A stretch of 64,000 nucleotides of DNA from Diphasiastrum complanatum (GCA_029204225.1 CM055096.1:35300390-35364389); one strand, 5' to 3'; counted from the stretch's first letter, positions 1 through 11,235 are shown. The notes: generated by a model not told the origin, from the sequence alone. A program made the numbers and translations.

Positions 1-188
1 CCTATCAACATCCTACACCTAGATGCTTGATGTAAAAAACATAAGACCCCTATATCTAACATAGATAATCTTTTTCAATTCTTCACACATATCCCCTTCC
101 TCAGCTGTGCAGCGGCTCACAAACAACTGATTTACATCCTTCTCTGTCACTTTCGGCTGGCTGGCTTGTTGTGAAAAATGGCCTTGGC

Positions 189-2325
189 TCAAGCTTCGTT
201 CTCTTCATTTACTTGCTCCAATGTCATTCCTTTTGTTGCTAGGAAATAATTGTTCTTCTGATTATAGTCTTCTTGAAATGACAAGTTTGGATAACCCCCC
301 ATTCCTTGATTGCCCATTGGTGCGAGAGGGTTATCAATTAATGTATTATTAACAAGATGCATGTACCAACTATCCTCAGTCAGGATTTCAGACATCTCGT
401 CAGAAGGGACAGTTAGTGAAAGGGCAGCATATGTATATTCGGAAAATTTTGCTTTAATGTACAGTTGTTGAACAGACAAAAGGGCATACGAAATAAGGGA
501 AGCAATATTTACATGGTTGTAAGTGTAATATGATCTGGTTATTGGATTAGGGGAGCGAAGTATATTATTTGGTTTTACTTCTTCCAAATAACAAGAATAG
601 TTAGCTTCCCAATCTATGTAAATTTCCCACAGATCAGGGAATAGTAACTGATGAGAAACTTGGAAAGAAACTGATTTAGAGTTAGAGACAATTTCCTTCA
701 CATCAAAAATGTTAATTGATTCTAACTTATTCAAATACTCATCCAGAGCTGAAAAAATATTATTTTTAATTGTTCTTAGGTATTCTAAAATGTATATATA
801 CAAGGATCATGCGACCACATGGACGCAGTTAATTTGCACATTGAACTTATTCTGAACAATGGCAATGGCTAGGATTCCTTTTTGATGCACAATTAGTTTG
901 GCCCAAAGAGTATTTATGTTAGAAAAAGTCCAACGGTTTTTCCATTGTTCTTTTGTGTAACCAAAAAAGTTTAGGTAAAAAAAGGTAATCCATTCTCCAT
1001 TGGACATCTGGACTACAAAAGGGTAGAAGAAAGAATGTTAGTTGTTCTTCTTTACAACCGCTCCACTTGGTGACGTCTGAGCTTGATATGGAATAATGCT
1101 TAACGTCTCAGATTGGTCTTCAGCAGTTTGTACCTTCGCAGCCTCCTTGGATTCGGTCTGTGTCTTCTGATCCTTTTGGACTTGCCTGCAGATGGTATCC
1201 GTTTGGATGGCCTTTTCTGACATAACCTAAGCTGGCTCATCTGTCTGCGTCTCCTGATCTTGGCATTGTGCTGGTTCTTCCGCGTCATAAATCTGCATTT
1301 GGCCCGATTGAAATTTGGCCTCTTCCAACTCTTCCTTCAATTTTCCATAAGCAATCATCTGCGGTTACAGATATTGCAGCTGGAAAGTTTGGATCATCTT
1401 ATCATGAATTCCCTTCCATGCTACTGGGTCAATTCTGTACCTGCCATGAGATACGCAAGCATCTAATGTGACTTCAACGCTGATTCGCCATAGAACCGCC
1501 TCTTTGGCCTGTCTCTTGTATATTTGATTGTCTTTTTTTAACATTTCTGTAGAATTTTGCAGTTGGGCAATTGAGTCATGAGCACTGCTGAGTTTGTTAC
1601 TCAGCTCCGCATTACTATTCTGGAGAGTAGATTGAATACATCTCTCCTCCTACAAAGTAGCCTACAGAGTCTGAATTTGTTGTCTAAGCGATATGTTTTC
1701 GCTTTCGAAGGCATTGGACTGCTCCTACATTTATTCCAATACTTCGAGCGTAGCATCCTGCCTTCCTTTTGCTACTTCAAGCTCTATGTCCTTCCTGCTT
1801 AGCTCTGTTTGGGCCGCTTCAAGTTCTTCGTTTTTATAGAACAACTCAATCTTTTCTTCTTCTCTGTATTTCTCTGGATTAGGTCTTCTTGGACTCTTTC
1901 ATACTTTGATCCAAGCTTCCTGAATACCTTCGCCAAGCTGGCAAGATGCTGAATAGTTGCCCGCGTATCCGGCAGTAGTGTTCCAAAAATCTTTTGATAT
2001 AATTTGGCATCGAGAATTGGTGCCTCGATGTCACTTTCGCTGCCCTGCTGGTCATCAGGAAGCTATTTTGCTTCTTGTGGTGCTGGCTCTTGGGGTATAT
2101 CACCCTGATTCTGCTCTTGATCAACAGTGTCCTCTGCTTCCGGTTCTGCATCCCTATTTCCTTCTGTACTAGACAATGGCCCAAATTGCGGATCAACTCA
2201 TAACATAAATCAGTAAAAATTAGTGATGGGTTAAATTGAAGAAGACCTTCAATTCGCGCTCGAACAGCTAGTGGTTGTAATACTGGTATCACTGGCTTTG
2301 GGTGCATTTTGAATACAATCGCCAT
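189..2325 (-). pseudogene. 3' accessory (env-position) ORF of element A
   Basis: A broken protein of about 700 codons lies downstream of integrase on the same strand. From 2325 leftwards it has an N-terminal part of about 50 residues and then an acidic stretch around 2165-2070. A long heptad-like, Q/E/K-rich segment follows at roughly 1960-1450, then an acidic Q/T/E-rich linker near 1250-1038. The C-terminal domain occupies 1007-189. That domain contains FPDLWEIY followed by DWEAN, and then SYYTY (residues 91-95 of the last uninterrupted piece). The same motifs at the same spacing occur in element H at 22240-22730, so this is a conserved protein and not chance coding. I do not recognise the family. 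Several in-frame stops and frameshifts show it is no longer intact. The position is that of env in retroviruses, but no transmembrane segment is evident in this copy. Confidence 0.7.
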
Positions 2326-2569
2326 GGTGCTTGCAGTTGTAAACTAGTGATGGCAGAAAAGAGCTTGATCTCAACAATTCAGAAATTGGAGAGCAAGAGG
2401 GATGGAAAGTGGTAGCGACAACAACTGAAGTGTTTGAGATTTTAGGCGTATTGATGGTATTTCGGTGGATTAGACTAATATTGAATGGAAGCGTGTCCTT
2501 CATTTTGAAGGTACATACTCAATAATAAAGTGTCTAGTCCTAAAAAGAAATAAATAAATAAACAAAATA

Positions 2570-2866
2570 CACGAATGCTTTGCTTAGTAAGTCAAAGCGA
2601 AGATTTTCATTTGTTAAAAATGCGAAAAATACGAAGATGTCGGAAGGTAGAAAATCCCAAAAAATGCGAAGGTACGTGTCGCAATTTCCGTATTTCAAAA
2701 AAAAAATGGTGAATTCACTCAATACACCATATTCCAATATAGTGTCGGGTTTTTTGCAGAATAATATAGAAATGTAGCAAAGGTGTCGTGTTTCGGTATT
2801 TTCGCAAAAATGTACATGCTGGTTTCGGCATTTTCGCAACCTTCGGTGAACATGATGCACCGGATA
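2570..2866. repeat. CGCATTTT-type motif cluster between pol and 3' ORF of A
   Basis: Non-coding spacer holding several AAAATGCGAAAAA / TTTCG(G)CATTTTCGC motifs, at about 2615, 2665, 2800 and 2825. The same motif family occurs in copia LTRs elsewhere in this window. No ORF in it looks real. It may be a captured LTR piece or part of the element's own spacer. Confidence 0.5.
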
Positions 2867-3897
2867 TTAGTCATAATAGTGCTTCACCCTTGAACCATTT
2901 ACTCGAGTGTCAAGTAAATGTCCTTGGAGATCAGCTAACTGAAGTGATCAATTATTAAAAACTTCTATGACTTTATACGGTCCCATCCATCTTGTATGTA
3001 ATTTTTCAGGAAACAACATGTGTATGTTATCATACAAAAGCACATAGTCTACTCGTTTAATTTTTATTTTCATAATGGATTGGTCAAAAATTTCTTTTCT
3101 TTTATTCTGAACTCGTTCAGTCTCGATTAATGAAAGACGACGATCCTCTTCTAGTTGCGTCAAAATAATCATCCGCTCCCGGAGACTATCGTGTTCATCC
3201 ATTCGCTCTTCATTACTAATGCGAAACGTCGGAACTTCAAATTCTATTGGTAGTTGGGATGCATTCCATACACAAGATGGTATGGAGTCTGCCTAGTTGT
3301 AATCTTTTCAACAGTTCTATATGCCCATAAGACAGGCGGTAACTTCTGATCCCAATCAAAAGAATGTGTTTCCGTTACTTTATTCAAAATTTTACATAAA
3401 ATTCCATTTGCCCGCTCCGTAAGCCCATTTGCTTTTCGATTATATGGAGTGGTTTGGCGATGTGTAATAGAAAAATATGACAACATGGGTTCAATGGTCT
3501 AATTAAGGAAATGGGTTCCCCTATCGCTAACGAGTTCTAAGGGACAACCATATCGCGTTATAATGTTTTGGAATAAAAACTTTGCTACAGTCTTAGAATC
3601 GTTCTTAATTGTGGCTTCGGCCTCTACCATCTTGGTAGCATAGTCCGTGGCAACGAGTATGTAACGATGACGAGTTTTACGCGTGATCGATTTGATAGGT
3701 CCTACAAAATCTATCCCCCACTTCTCAAAGGGTGCTAAGGGAATAATTGCAGTAAGCGGCCAATGTGTTGCGAAGCTAGGTTTCCCCATCCTCTGGCATG
3801 CATCACATTTTTTAATGAATAATTTAACATCTCTATAGACGGTAGGCCACCAATATTCAGCATTGAAAAAAAAAAATTGCAGTGTTTTTAAGAGCAT
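2867..3897 (-). pseudogene. Integrase of element A
   Basis: The integrase joins element cDNA to host DNA. Reading from 3897, the zinc-binding CDACQRMGKP motif is followed by the catalytic core with D in WGIDFVGP, D in VSDRGTHF, and the third acidic residue in the segment around KANGLTERANG (3244-3486). The C-terminal part at 3202-2948 carries a basic region and the RWMGPYKV (GPY) module. The reading then shifts frame and ends at a TAA at 2867-2869 after a NGSRVKHYYD tail, which is typical of Ty3 pol ends. At least three frame changes split it at about 3490, 3240 and 2948. The core is close to that of element H, so the two are probably sister lineages. Confidence 0.85.
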
Positions 3898-4640
3898 AGT
3901 GTCCCCCCAGAATCTTCCTCATGTAATGCACTTATTACAGCGGTTGTCTCGGTTGGTTCTAAACATCGGCGGAGACTATCGTCAGTTCCTAGTTTATACA
4001 ATATTCTATTTACAATCATATAAGGTCCTATCTTAGAAAGAAAAATAGTTTTTTGCTATTTATTAAAATCTTCAGGATATATCTGGTCCTGTAAGAAGTT
4101 AATAATGTCCATATAAATTGATGTTTCTGATTGAATACGCATTATATGATCATCTAGAAATTCATCAAAAATGGGTTCTAATTGATTTTTTGTTTGGAGG
4201 CGGGATATATAGTCAGCATTTTGATGATCCTTGCCTCTTCTTAATTCTACTTCATAATTAAACTCATCTAATAATAATACCTATCTAGCTATTCTACCCG
4301 AAAGATCAGGTTTATTCACTAAATGTTTTAATGCGTAGTGATCTACGTGAAAAAGAAAAGGGTATCCTAAAAGATCATGTCTAAATTTCTTTACTGAATA
4401 AATCATCCCTAGTGCTTCTCGCTCTGTAGCTGAATAATTCTTTTCTGATGTAGCGAGTTGCCTACCCGCATAGTAAATTGGATAATCTATATTCTGGTCA
4501 TCTTTCTGACTAAGCACTACACCTATCACAAACGATGATGTGTCTACATATACATGGAACTTTTTAGCCCAATTTGGAGGTCTAACCCCAGTGGCTTCTG
4601 CTAATTATTGTTTCAATTGATCAAAAGCTTGCTGATGGTC
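3898..4640 (-). pseudogene. RNase H domain of element A, RT core missing
   Basis: RNase H removes the RNA strand during reverse transcription. The clear part (4529-4281) reads VVLSQKDD, PIYYAGRQL, YSATEREAL and HVDHYALKHLV, all standard Ty3 RNase H landmarks. About 30 residues further upstream, a short tail of the RT thumb (KDHQQAFDQLK) is visible near 4640. Before that the protease domain ends at 4692. The 200-300 residues of RT fingers and palm, with the YxDD active site, are therefore absent from the intervening 160 bases. A degraded linker to integrase occupies 4280-3898. Internal deletion is the simplest reading. Confidence 0.8.
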
Positions 4641-4691
4641 CTTTATTAATTTCTATTTCTATATAATCTATTTTATCTACCAACCCTTCGG

Positions 4692-5423
4692 TCAGGCTTG
4701 CTCTGGTTCCACCAGAACTTCTTTTGACTCGGATGTTGTCGGTATTTCTTCGTCCTCGTCAATCTCATAACATTCTATGAAATTGACCCATGATTTAGTA
4801 GGTCTAGCTAACTCCTCACCCCATCTCAAAAGGTGACCCCTTATTGGACTGGCTATGAGAATACCTGAAAAAAATATATGTTTGGTAGACCAATTTATAA
4901 TAGCATCTGCTTGATATAACCATGGTCTTCCAAATAATATTGAATAAGGTGGCGTATCTATTAGATTTGTGACAAGAAAATTCATAACAAACGTCTTTGT
5001 CTCTATAATTACGTTAATACCTTTTAGCTCGCCTACTGGTATACATTTACTTGCGTCTGCTAAATGGAATTCAAGATAAGTGATAGGCTATATCTGGTTT
5101 TCTAATCCTAATTCTTTAACCATTGTTTTCGTTACTAAATTGATACTAGATCCTGAGTCTATTAGTATTCTATCGATAGTCTGATCTCCTATGATCTCAC
5201 TAATCTCTGGAACTCCACAATCTCCTCTATCTATGTATTCTACTCTATTACTGTATGCAGGTATACTTAGCGTGACAAACCTTTCTCCTTCCTCAGTCCC
5301 TACTAACTGAAGCCCTTCTTCCTCCAAAGTATAGCTCGAGGAAGATGTAGGTGCACCTTCGTACTTATCTTTTTCCCATGATATGGAAATTCTTTTATGA
5401 CTTTTTCCTATCGGTGTCTCCAT
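4692..5423 (-). pseudogene. Second retropepsin-like domain of element A (PR2)
   Basis: An aspartic-protease-like domain sits between PR1 and RNase H. It shows ILIDSGSSINLV (flap-side Asp motif) at about 5165-5130 and, after a stop and shift near 5090-4985, NFLVTNLID and ILFGRPWLYQADA, which matches the C-terminal hydrophobic-G motif of retropepsins. PR1 upstream has the same two landmarks in the same order (DSGSSVNIM and LLGRPWLYQVDV). The copies are diverged at most other positions, so this is an old duplication. A roughly 60-residue acidic/serine-rich linker (5423-5240) separates them. Confidence 0.75.
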
Positions 5424-5453
5424 CTGGTCTCTGAAGGTAATCTCCTTCTTCTT

Positions 5454-5849
5454 CTAGTGGGTTATAACATCGACCTGATAGAGCCATGGTCGTCCTAATA
5501 ACACTCTATATGATGATTGTCTCTTAGTTTTTAATATTATAAAATCCATAAGAAACTTATGGTCTCCAATATAAACTGTAACCTGAGATAGTTCTGCTAT
5601 TGGTGATCTTCTAGTTGCATTGGCTAACCTTAAATGTCTTAAGGTGGGTGCTATTCTATAATGTATGCCTAATTCATATGTTGTTTCTTCAATCATTATA
5701 TTTACACTAGATCCGGAATCTATGGGTACACTATCTAAGATGCAACCATTAATTACTACCTGAATCTCTGGTTGGCCTTCATCACCGTAATTAACTAATC
5801 CTATGTTGACTAGTAGTAACTTTGCTTTTCTTCTATTTTTATTTTGCAA
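5454..5849 (-). pseudogene. First retropepsin-like domain of element A (PR1)
   Basis: A 131-codon open stretch holds a full retropepsin-like domain: IQVVINGCILDSVP, catalytic PIDSGSSVNIM, LRLANATRRSPIAEL, a hydrophobic beta segment FLMDFIIL, and LLGRPWLYQVDV. Retropepsins normally act as homodimers of one such domain to mature gag and pol. This one is open from end to end, but its connection to flanking gag and PR2 needs frame changes. The existence of a second copy just downstream is unusual and is treated as a finding. Confidence 0.8.
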
Positions 5850-5894
5850 AAATTGCTTAATTTCTTTCTTATAATATTGGTTATCGTCTAATAA

Positions 5895-6790
5895 CTATTT
5901 AAAAGTTATATTGGGCATTCTGGAGACAAGGTCTTCTACAATATTATAAGAACAGTTTCTAAGTGGCGACAAATCTCTGGGTATCTCGCTACTTATAACT
6001 GGATCTGAAAATGTCACTTTTTTAACTTGTCTAGTTTCTTTGTCTAAAAGCTTCTTAGCTTCTGAACTAATATCAATATCATAACATTTTCCATTAGACT
6101 TATCAAGGTTTAATTCTTTATTACTAGGAATTTTTACTAACTGTTCTGCAACCTTCGCATTTTCTGTCGCGTTTTTTGTGGTTTTCGCATTTTTCGTCTT
6201 AGTTTTCTTCTTATCTTTAAGAGTTAAAGAAGCTTTACTACTTCTTGTAGTTACTTTATTTATCTTTTCCTCTAAATTTGGCCATTGATGGTCTTGATCT
6301 AATAATTCAGACTCTACTTCTATCCTCTGAACTATCATGTCAGTGTTAGTCTTAGATGACCGAGGGTCGTCTTCCCTAGGCGAGTTTACAAACCTTGGTT
6401 TAGACCGTGGCTGTTGTGGTTGAGGACATTCAACAGTTACATGCCCTTCGCCTTTACAATTAGCACAGAGCGACACATATCTTGTTGATCTCCTGGGTTC
6501 AGGGCAATCACAAGAAAAGTGACCCGGGGCTCGCAATTGTAGCACAAACCCCTTACTCTGGTTGGTGGAGTGGAATCTCGTGTTCCACCCCTTCCCAAAA
6601 TAGTGTATTGTTGACCAGTACGCTGTTTCGGTATATTGGTTTTTTGGTTAGTAGGAGTTGCAGTATAAGCTACCTCCTCATGATTATTAATCGGACAGAG
6701 GAATAGTTCCTCTTCTAAAAAGTTAGTCTGTAAACTGGGACAGTTGGTTTTGGAATGGCCTTCCTTCCCACAAGCGGTACACCAAACATT
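5895..6790 (-). pseudogene. Nucleocapsid-like region with three CCHC zinc knuckles
   Basis: Three CX2CX4HX4C motifs occur in order: CTACGKEGHSKTNC at about 6781-6740, a frameshifted CYNC...GHFSCDC at about 6550-6505, and CANCKGEGHVTVEC at about 6470-6428. Such knuckles bind element RNA during packaging. A long K/N/E-rich tail follows, including a lysine-rich segment with repeated NAK/TK residues at 6215-6155, whose DNA contains the same TTCGCATTTT motif seen in LTRs here. The region joins gag upstream and PR1 downstream through frame shifts. Confidence 0.75.
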
Positions 6791-6884
6791 GGCGTTGGCT
6801 TCACTTTCTTTTGCTTGGCTTTAACATCAGATATTTGGACTTTTAAATCACTTATTTCTTTTGTTAACAACTCAACACTTTTCC

Positions 6885-7994
6885 TTAATGGATCCATCTT
6901 TTCGGATTTATCCATTCTTTTCTTTCTTTCTGAGTTCCTATTCTTGGATTCTTGTAAGAAGATTCTTCTGATGAAGAAGAATAAGATGAATACTCGGAAG
7001 ATTCTTCCACATCCATTGAATTAGATTCTGATTCAGACTCAGTAGATGTTTCAAATTCTTCTGTTCGTTTAAATTTGTGCTTTTTACTACTTTTTCTTTC
7101 ATTTCTCCATCTACGAGAAATTTGGAAAGTTTCGTAATTTTCGGTAGAGGCAATGACATCTTCCAAGGAAGTCATCAAACCTTGTCGACAATAACGATCC
7201 ATTTTCTTAGGCATTAAGCCACCCAAGGACCATTCATTTTGCATAGGAACTGGAAACTGGGCTCCTAACTTTCCTATTAAATTCTTAACCCTATGAGTAT
7301 ATTTCCTAAGTGATTCCTTTGGCTTTTTCTCAACAGAATTAAGTCGAGCCAACAATCTAGTGTAACATCCTATCTCCCTAAACTGTTTAAGGAATGCTGC
7401 TTTTAAAACATTCCAAGTATTAATTGTCTTTGGTACTAATTGACTATACCAGATCCTAGCCTGCTTCCGCAAAAGACTTGGCAAGATTCTAACTTTGTCC
7501 TCATCTGTCTGCTCTTTGTTTGCTATGGTAATGGATTCAAAATGCGACAAATAACTATCCACATATTCAGATGATGATCCCTTAAAAAAATTGTATCTAA
7601 TTTTTGTAGATGTGGGTGGCGCTGGATTAGCCATATTAACAGATGGTGGTGAACTAGATGAACTTGGAGGATCCGAATCTAAACTACGCTCAGAAAATGG
7701 TTCTGTAGAAGAAGATTTTGATTCTGAACTTGATTCGAAAGTAGAATCAGACAAATCTGATTCAGGTAAATCTATAGAACTTGGTATTTCAATGGATCTT
7801 TCCTCAAATGAATCTACAAATGCTGTAGTAGCATTTAGAAGATCATTAAACGCTTCAGGTGTTAATCTTGCTCTAACTGGTGAGTTTTGCAAATTTTGCA
7901 AATACAAATCTCTAGACTTCCTATATGTTTCTAATTGTTGTGCACGCTCTAAACGTTTCTGTTCAATAATTGCTTGAGAGTATGTTCTTGGCAT
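6885..7994 (-). CDS. gag: Gag polyprotein of element A (capsid part), intact
   Basis: An uninterrupted 369-codon ORF begins with MPRTYSQAIIEQKR. Residues 1-125 are polar and serine-rich. The retrotransposon gag (capsid) domain follows, with YNFFKGSSSEYVDSYLSHF, RKQARIWYSQL, WNVLKAAFLKQF and PKESLRKYTHRVKNL. The C-terminal third is basic and then very rich in S and E. It starts about 65 bases after the primer-binding site, as expected for a first ORF. It is the best preserved gene of the element, while protease, RT and integrase are broken. Its role would be particle assembly. The zinc knuckles are in the next frame. Confidence 0.85.
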   Translation of the reverse strand: MPRTYSQAIIEQKRLERAQQLETYRKSRDLYLQNLQNSPVRARLTPEAFNDLLNATTAFVDSFEERSIEIPSSIDLPESDLSDSTFESSSESKSSSTEPFSERSLDSDPPSSSSSPPSVNMANPAPPTSTKIRYNFFKGSSSEYVDSYLSHFESITIANKEQTDEDKVRILPSLLRKQARIWYSQLVPKTINTWNVLKAAFLKQFREIGCYTRLLARLNSVEKKPKESLRKYTHRVKNLIGKLGAQFPVPMQNEWSLGGLMPKKMDRYCRQGLMTSLEDVIASTENYETFQISRRWRNERKSSKKHKFKRTEEFETSTESESESNSMDVEESSEYSSYSSSSEESSYKNPRIGTQKERKEWINPKRWIH

Positions 7995-8059
7995 GCATTA
8001 CATGAGAAAGATTCGTAGATGTAATACACTTAAAAATATTGCAAAAGGTGAAATTCATC

Positions 8060-8077
8060 TCCCCGGCAACGGCGCCA
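8060..8077 (-). promoter_or_regulatory. Primer-binding site of element A (tRNA-Asp type)
   Basis: The minus strand reads TGGCGCCGTTGCCGGGGA, complementary to the 3' end of plant tRNA-Asp. It lies five bases inside the LTR edge and fixes the element's orientation. Confidence 0.9.
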
Positions 8078-8082
8078 AATTA

Positions 8083-9067
8083 TGTGGTGGCCTAGTCGTT
8101 ATAGATTTTCACAAAATCGATGTATTACATAGTATAAAAGGTTTGATCGTTCCCCAAGAGAGAGAATAATCTCATCTTTTGCATGGTAATTGTATGTATG
8201 ATGGTAAACGAACTAGAATATGTAAAATTCACAATGAATACTACAGCGACATAACTGGTTATCCAAAGATATTTTGGTAAATTGGCATCCGAGAACACCA
8301 ATGGTAAAACAATTTGGTCAAGGTCTACGATTGTAAAGATTATTTTATCTTTCAGGCTCTTCAGACATCAGGTAAACAGTTAGAACAAACAACAACTAGC
8401 AAATAGATTCATCAAGCAGAATCACATTAGCTAAATATTCTTCTTAATCAAACAGAGTATTAGTTCTTATCGCAGGAAGCAAACAAAACAAAACATCAAA
8501 CAATCTCATTATCTGAACACATAGCTCATTCAGAATTGAAGGAAGTTCTGCTAAAAGTTATGCTTAACAGCTTCGGCTAATTCCCTGCACCCATTAGTCA
8601 GAATTGTTACTTGCTGGTGTCGCCTGAAAATCCATGTTAGATTAACCGAAATTCAGTAAGACGTGAGAAATGTGTGTGAAGCAAATAGAACAATATCACA
8701 ATCAATCACAGATCATAAAGAGTGTATTCGCACAAATGATAAGAAGTAATTCTGTGAAAGATAACAGAGGGAAAGAATGCTCAAGCTATAGAAACTTGCC
8801 CTTCGCTCTCTATTGATACTCAGCTATGCGTAGAAATGCGTGTGTACAATAGCACATAGTGTTGTCCTTATAGGAACGTTCTTCAGCCTCAACGTCATTT
8901 ACGAACCGTCAAAATGTCGGTTCTGAACTGCTACTGCGTCTCTTATATAACGTCGCAACTTCTATTCTAAATATGAATTTACAAGGTGCAATTAGGCCTT
9001 TACATGAATTTAGGCACTATAGCACATTTACATATATAGAAATTGAAATATTTTTACAATATATGAC
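8083..9067 (-). repeat. 5' LTR of element A
   Basis: The inner edge is fixed by the primer-binding site and starts TGTGGTGGCC on the plus strand. The outer edge is placed at ATATGACA (9067), where copia RT coding (G) begins; this gives TG...CA ends on both strands. A TATATAAG box on the minus strand at 8942-8949 is a likely LTR promoter. No second copy is in the window, so the outer edge is provisional. Confidence 0.65.
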
Positions 9068-9700
9068 AAAACTTGGATAATGTGAGATCATGAGACTCCA
9101 CATTTGAAGTGCTTGGATTAGTAGTGTGCAGTAAAGAAGTGTCGTTAGACAAAATAAATGCATCATCTATGTAAAGAGATATGTGAACTAAATGGATACC
9201 TATATGCTTGGAATAGACATGACAATCAGCTGAATTGTTTGCAGAACCCAATTGAACAAGATAAGCATTGATTCTTTCAAACCAAGCCCTTGCGGCCTGT
9301 TTCAGACCAGAGATTGCTTTGTGCAGCTTTTACACTTTGTGCTCTTGGCCTTTGACTTCAAATCCTTTTGGCTGGTAGGTATACAGCTCCTCTTTGAAGT
9401 AGCCATCGAGGAACACAGAAAAAAGATTTCATATCTAATGATAGAGGAAAATATAGTCCATCAACTAAATTACTACAACGCATGTAAAAAAGTGATCATG
9501 TATTCACGTGTTCAAATCGACTATGCCACAGTATAGCATGATCGTTTACATTTTCATTCGAACTACTAGCTAATGCAACTGAGTCAAATAATACATATAA
9601 ATTTCTGACTAGTGGGCAGGTACTCAGAGTAGTATCTTCATCGAAGATTGTATACTGTTCACATGAGAAAGTAATAGTGTAGCATGCATCAGCTACAGTG
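9068..9700 (-). pseudogene. Copia remnant G: protease/GAG-pre-integrase joined to RT
   Basis: On the minus strand 9700-9432 matches the end of a copia protease and GAG-pre-integrase region and is closely similar in DNA to 52300-52560. At about 9430 it jumps into RT: a KSCTKQ...GLKE thumb-side segment and a YIDD active-site box at about 9165-9150, in the context HISLYIDDAFIL. The integrase and RT fingers between them are deleted. Element A interrupts it at 9067. Its own LTRs are not identified. Confidence 0.7.
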
Positions 9701-10007
9701 ATTACGTAGCCAAAAAATTAAGCATTGAATTATCAGACAAATAATTTGTCGCGAATCATTCGCAAATTGCTAGACAAATAATTAGTCGCGAATAACTATA
9801 GAAACACATACATTCTGAGACAAAGCTGAACGCAATAAAAGATAGTATTGATTCAGTAAGAAAACAAAACAGAAGTAAGTACAATAAATTGTCGATCGAA
9901 GTCGCGTACTCTATGCTATCTCTAAGTGGCTAAAATGAAAGTCTGAATTAAGCGCAATGCTGATAAGCAAGTGAGCTAGAATGCTCAGGAGTATTCAAGC
10001 TCACAGG

Positions 10008-10145
<138 letters not shown>

Positions 10146-10399
10146 AACTATTCAAATGCTTGATCATAAGTTGAAAACTGTATGAATATGAGAATCGATT
10201 TATACTAAGAAATTAGGTCGTCAATTGTGATTGCCAGTTGGCTGGTGTCCGTTGACATCCATCTAGTTCCTTCTAAAAAATTGAGTTCTGATAAGCGGTG
10301 GAAATTGGCCGTAAATAGTCTGTCTGCATAAATGAACCAAAATTGTCACTCTACAGAAATGAACTAAAACTGCCAAGCGAAAAAAAATGACAGTGTCGG

Positions 10400-10796
10400 G
10401 ATTTTGCAGAAAACCCAATAGTGCCTTAAAATCTCTTTTAGGGGTGCCCCACACTTTGCCAAAGTCATTTTCTTAACATTTGAGGCACTTTCAAAAAAGC
10501 AAAAAATGTGACTCTGCATTTTTGCTCGCAAATCCTGATAGGCGACAGTGTCACTAAAATGCGAAAAATGCGACACTGTGATTTTACACGAGATTCCTGA
10601 CAGGCAAAAAAGCCAAAGTGAGATAAAATGAAAATGCGACACTATAGTCAAACTCCGTGTATTTCTGCAGACTGTGTAAAAACACTTGTAAATTTGCAGA
10701 CTGTAAAAGAACACAAAAAAATCTGCAGAACTAGATAAACAATGGATGAAGAATTAAATCGATTAGTCGATTAGTAAGAAGGAGAATAATCCAACA
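10400..10796 (-). repeat. LTR F fragment (copia)
   Basis: The last 270 bases before 10796 match 47520-47781, which is the 3' LTR of copia F (same TTTACACGAGATTC, GACTGTAAAAGAACAC and GATTAGTCGATTAGTAAGAA landmarks). The right edge CCAACA equals the TGTTGG start of the LTR on the minus strand. It contains an ACAGTGTC/GACACTGT inverted repeat around AAAATGCGAAAAATGC at about 10545-10580. The left edge is not defined. Copia protease sequence on the opposite strand abuts at 10797. Confidence 0.7.
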
Positions 10797-11015
10797 TAGT
10801 GTTTAAGAACACTCTCTCTATTTATGTTCCGAATGTTCTTCACATACCTCAGCTATCTAAAAACTTGTTATCGATTTCAAAGTTAGTTACTATAAGATCA
10901 AATGTGATTTCTATCACTATTTTTTTTTGGTTTGAAATTGATAGGCATAGTCATGCATTGAGAAAGAAAAAGATAGGTTATTCCGCCATGCACAAAAAGT
11001 TTTCTTTCTAGATGT
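10797..11015 (+). pseudogene. Copia protease/GAG-pre-integrase fragment
   Basis: The translation contains IYVPNVLHIPQLSKNLLSIS, the hallmark stretch after the copia protease, then a degraded segment with DRHSHALRKKKIG resembling the approach to GAG-pre-integrase. It is a plus-strand remnant truncated on the left by LTR F and on the right near an LTR end at 11071. Confidence 0.6.
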
Positions 11016-11071
11016 TCAAAAGTTCGTTTCTTTTTGAGTTTGACCTATCTTCTACACACCACTTTCCGACA

Positions 11072-11083
11072 TGGTATCAGAGC
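11072..11083 (+). promoter_or_regulatory. Primer-binding site of copia I (tRNA-iMet type)
   Basis: TGGTATCAGAGC directly follows a CCGACA end, so an LTR ends at 11071. The LTR itself cannot be delimited and is at most the AT-rich 11016-11071 plus rearranged sequence to the left. Confidence 0.85.
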
Positions 11084-11235
11084 CAAATCTCTAATACTTG
11101 ATATCTTTCATGATATCAAATTGATTATTATATTCTTTAGTTCTTTTCAACCTTTCAGTATCAGAGAATTGATTTCCTATTGTTGGCATTACTGCATCTT
11201 AGCGTCATCGATACAATCGACAGACTAAGTTCCAG

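Larger units (their letters stand above)
1..9067 (-). mobile_element. Ty3 retrotransposon A, Tat/Athila-like, 3' end outside window
   Basis: Read on the minus strand the order is LTR (9067-8083), primer-binding site, gag, zinc knuckles, two protease domains, RNase H, integrase and a 3' accessory ORF running off towards position 1. There is no chromodomain, the primer site matches the 3' end of tRNA-Asp, and the element continues about 2.7 kb past integrase. These traits are known for the Tat/Athila side of Ty3. The RT core is missing, so the copy is non-autonomous. The element interrupts a copia RT fragment (G) at 9068. The 3' LTR and the target duplication partner are not in the window. Confidence 0.85.

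Noticed and set aside
1100-1802. Basic and hydrophobic ORFs overlapping the A accessory ORF
   Set aside because: Shadows in other frames; the acidic/coiled-coil frame is the one with a counterpart in element H.
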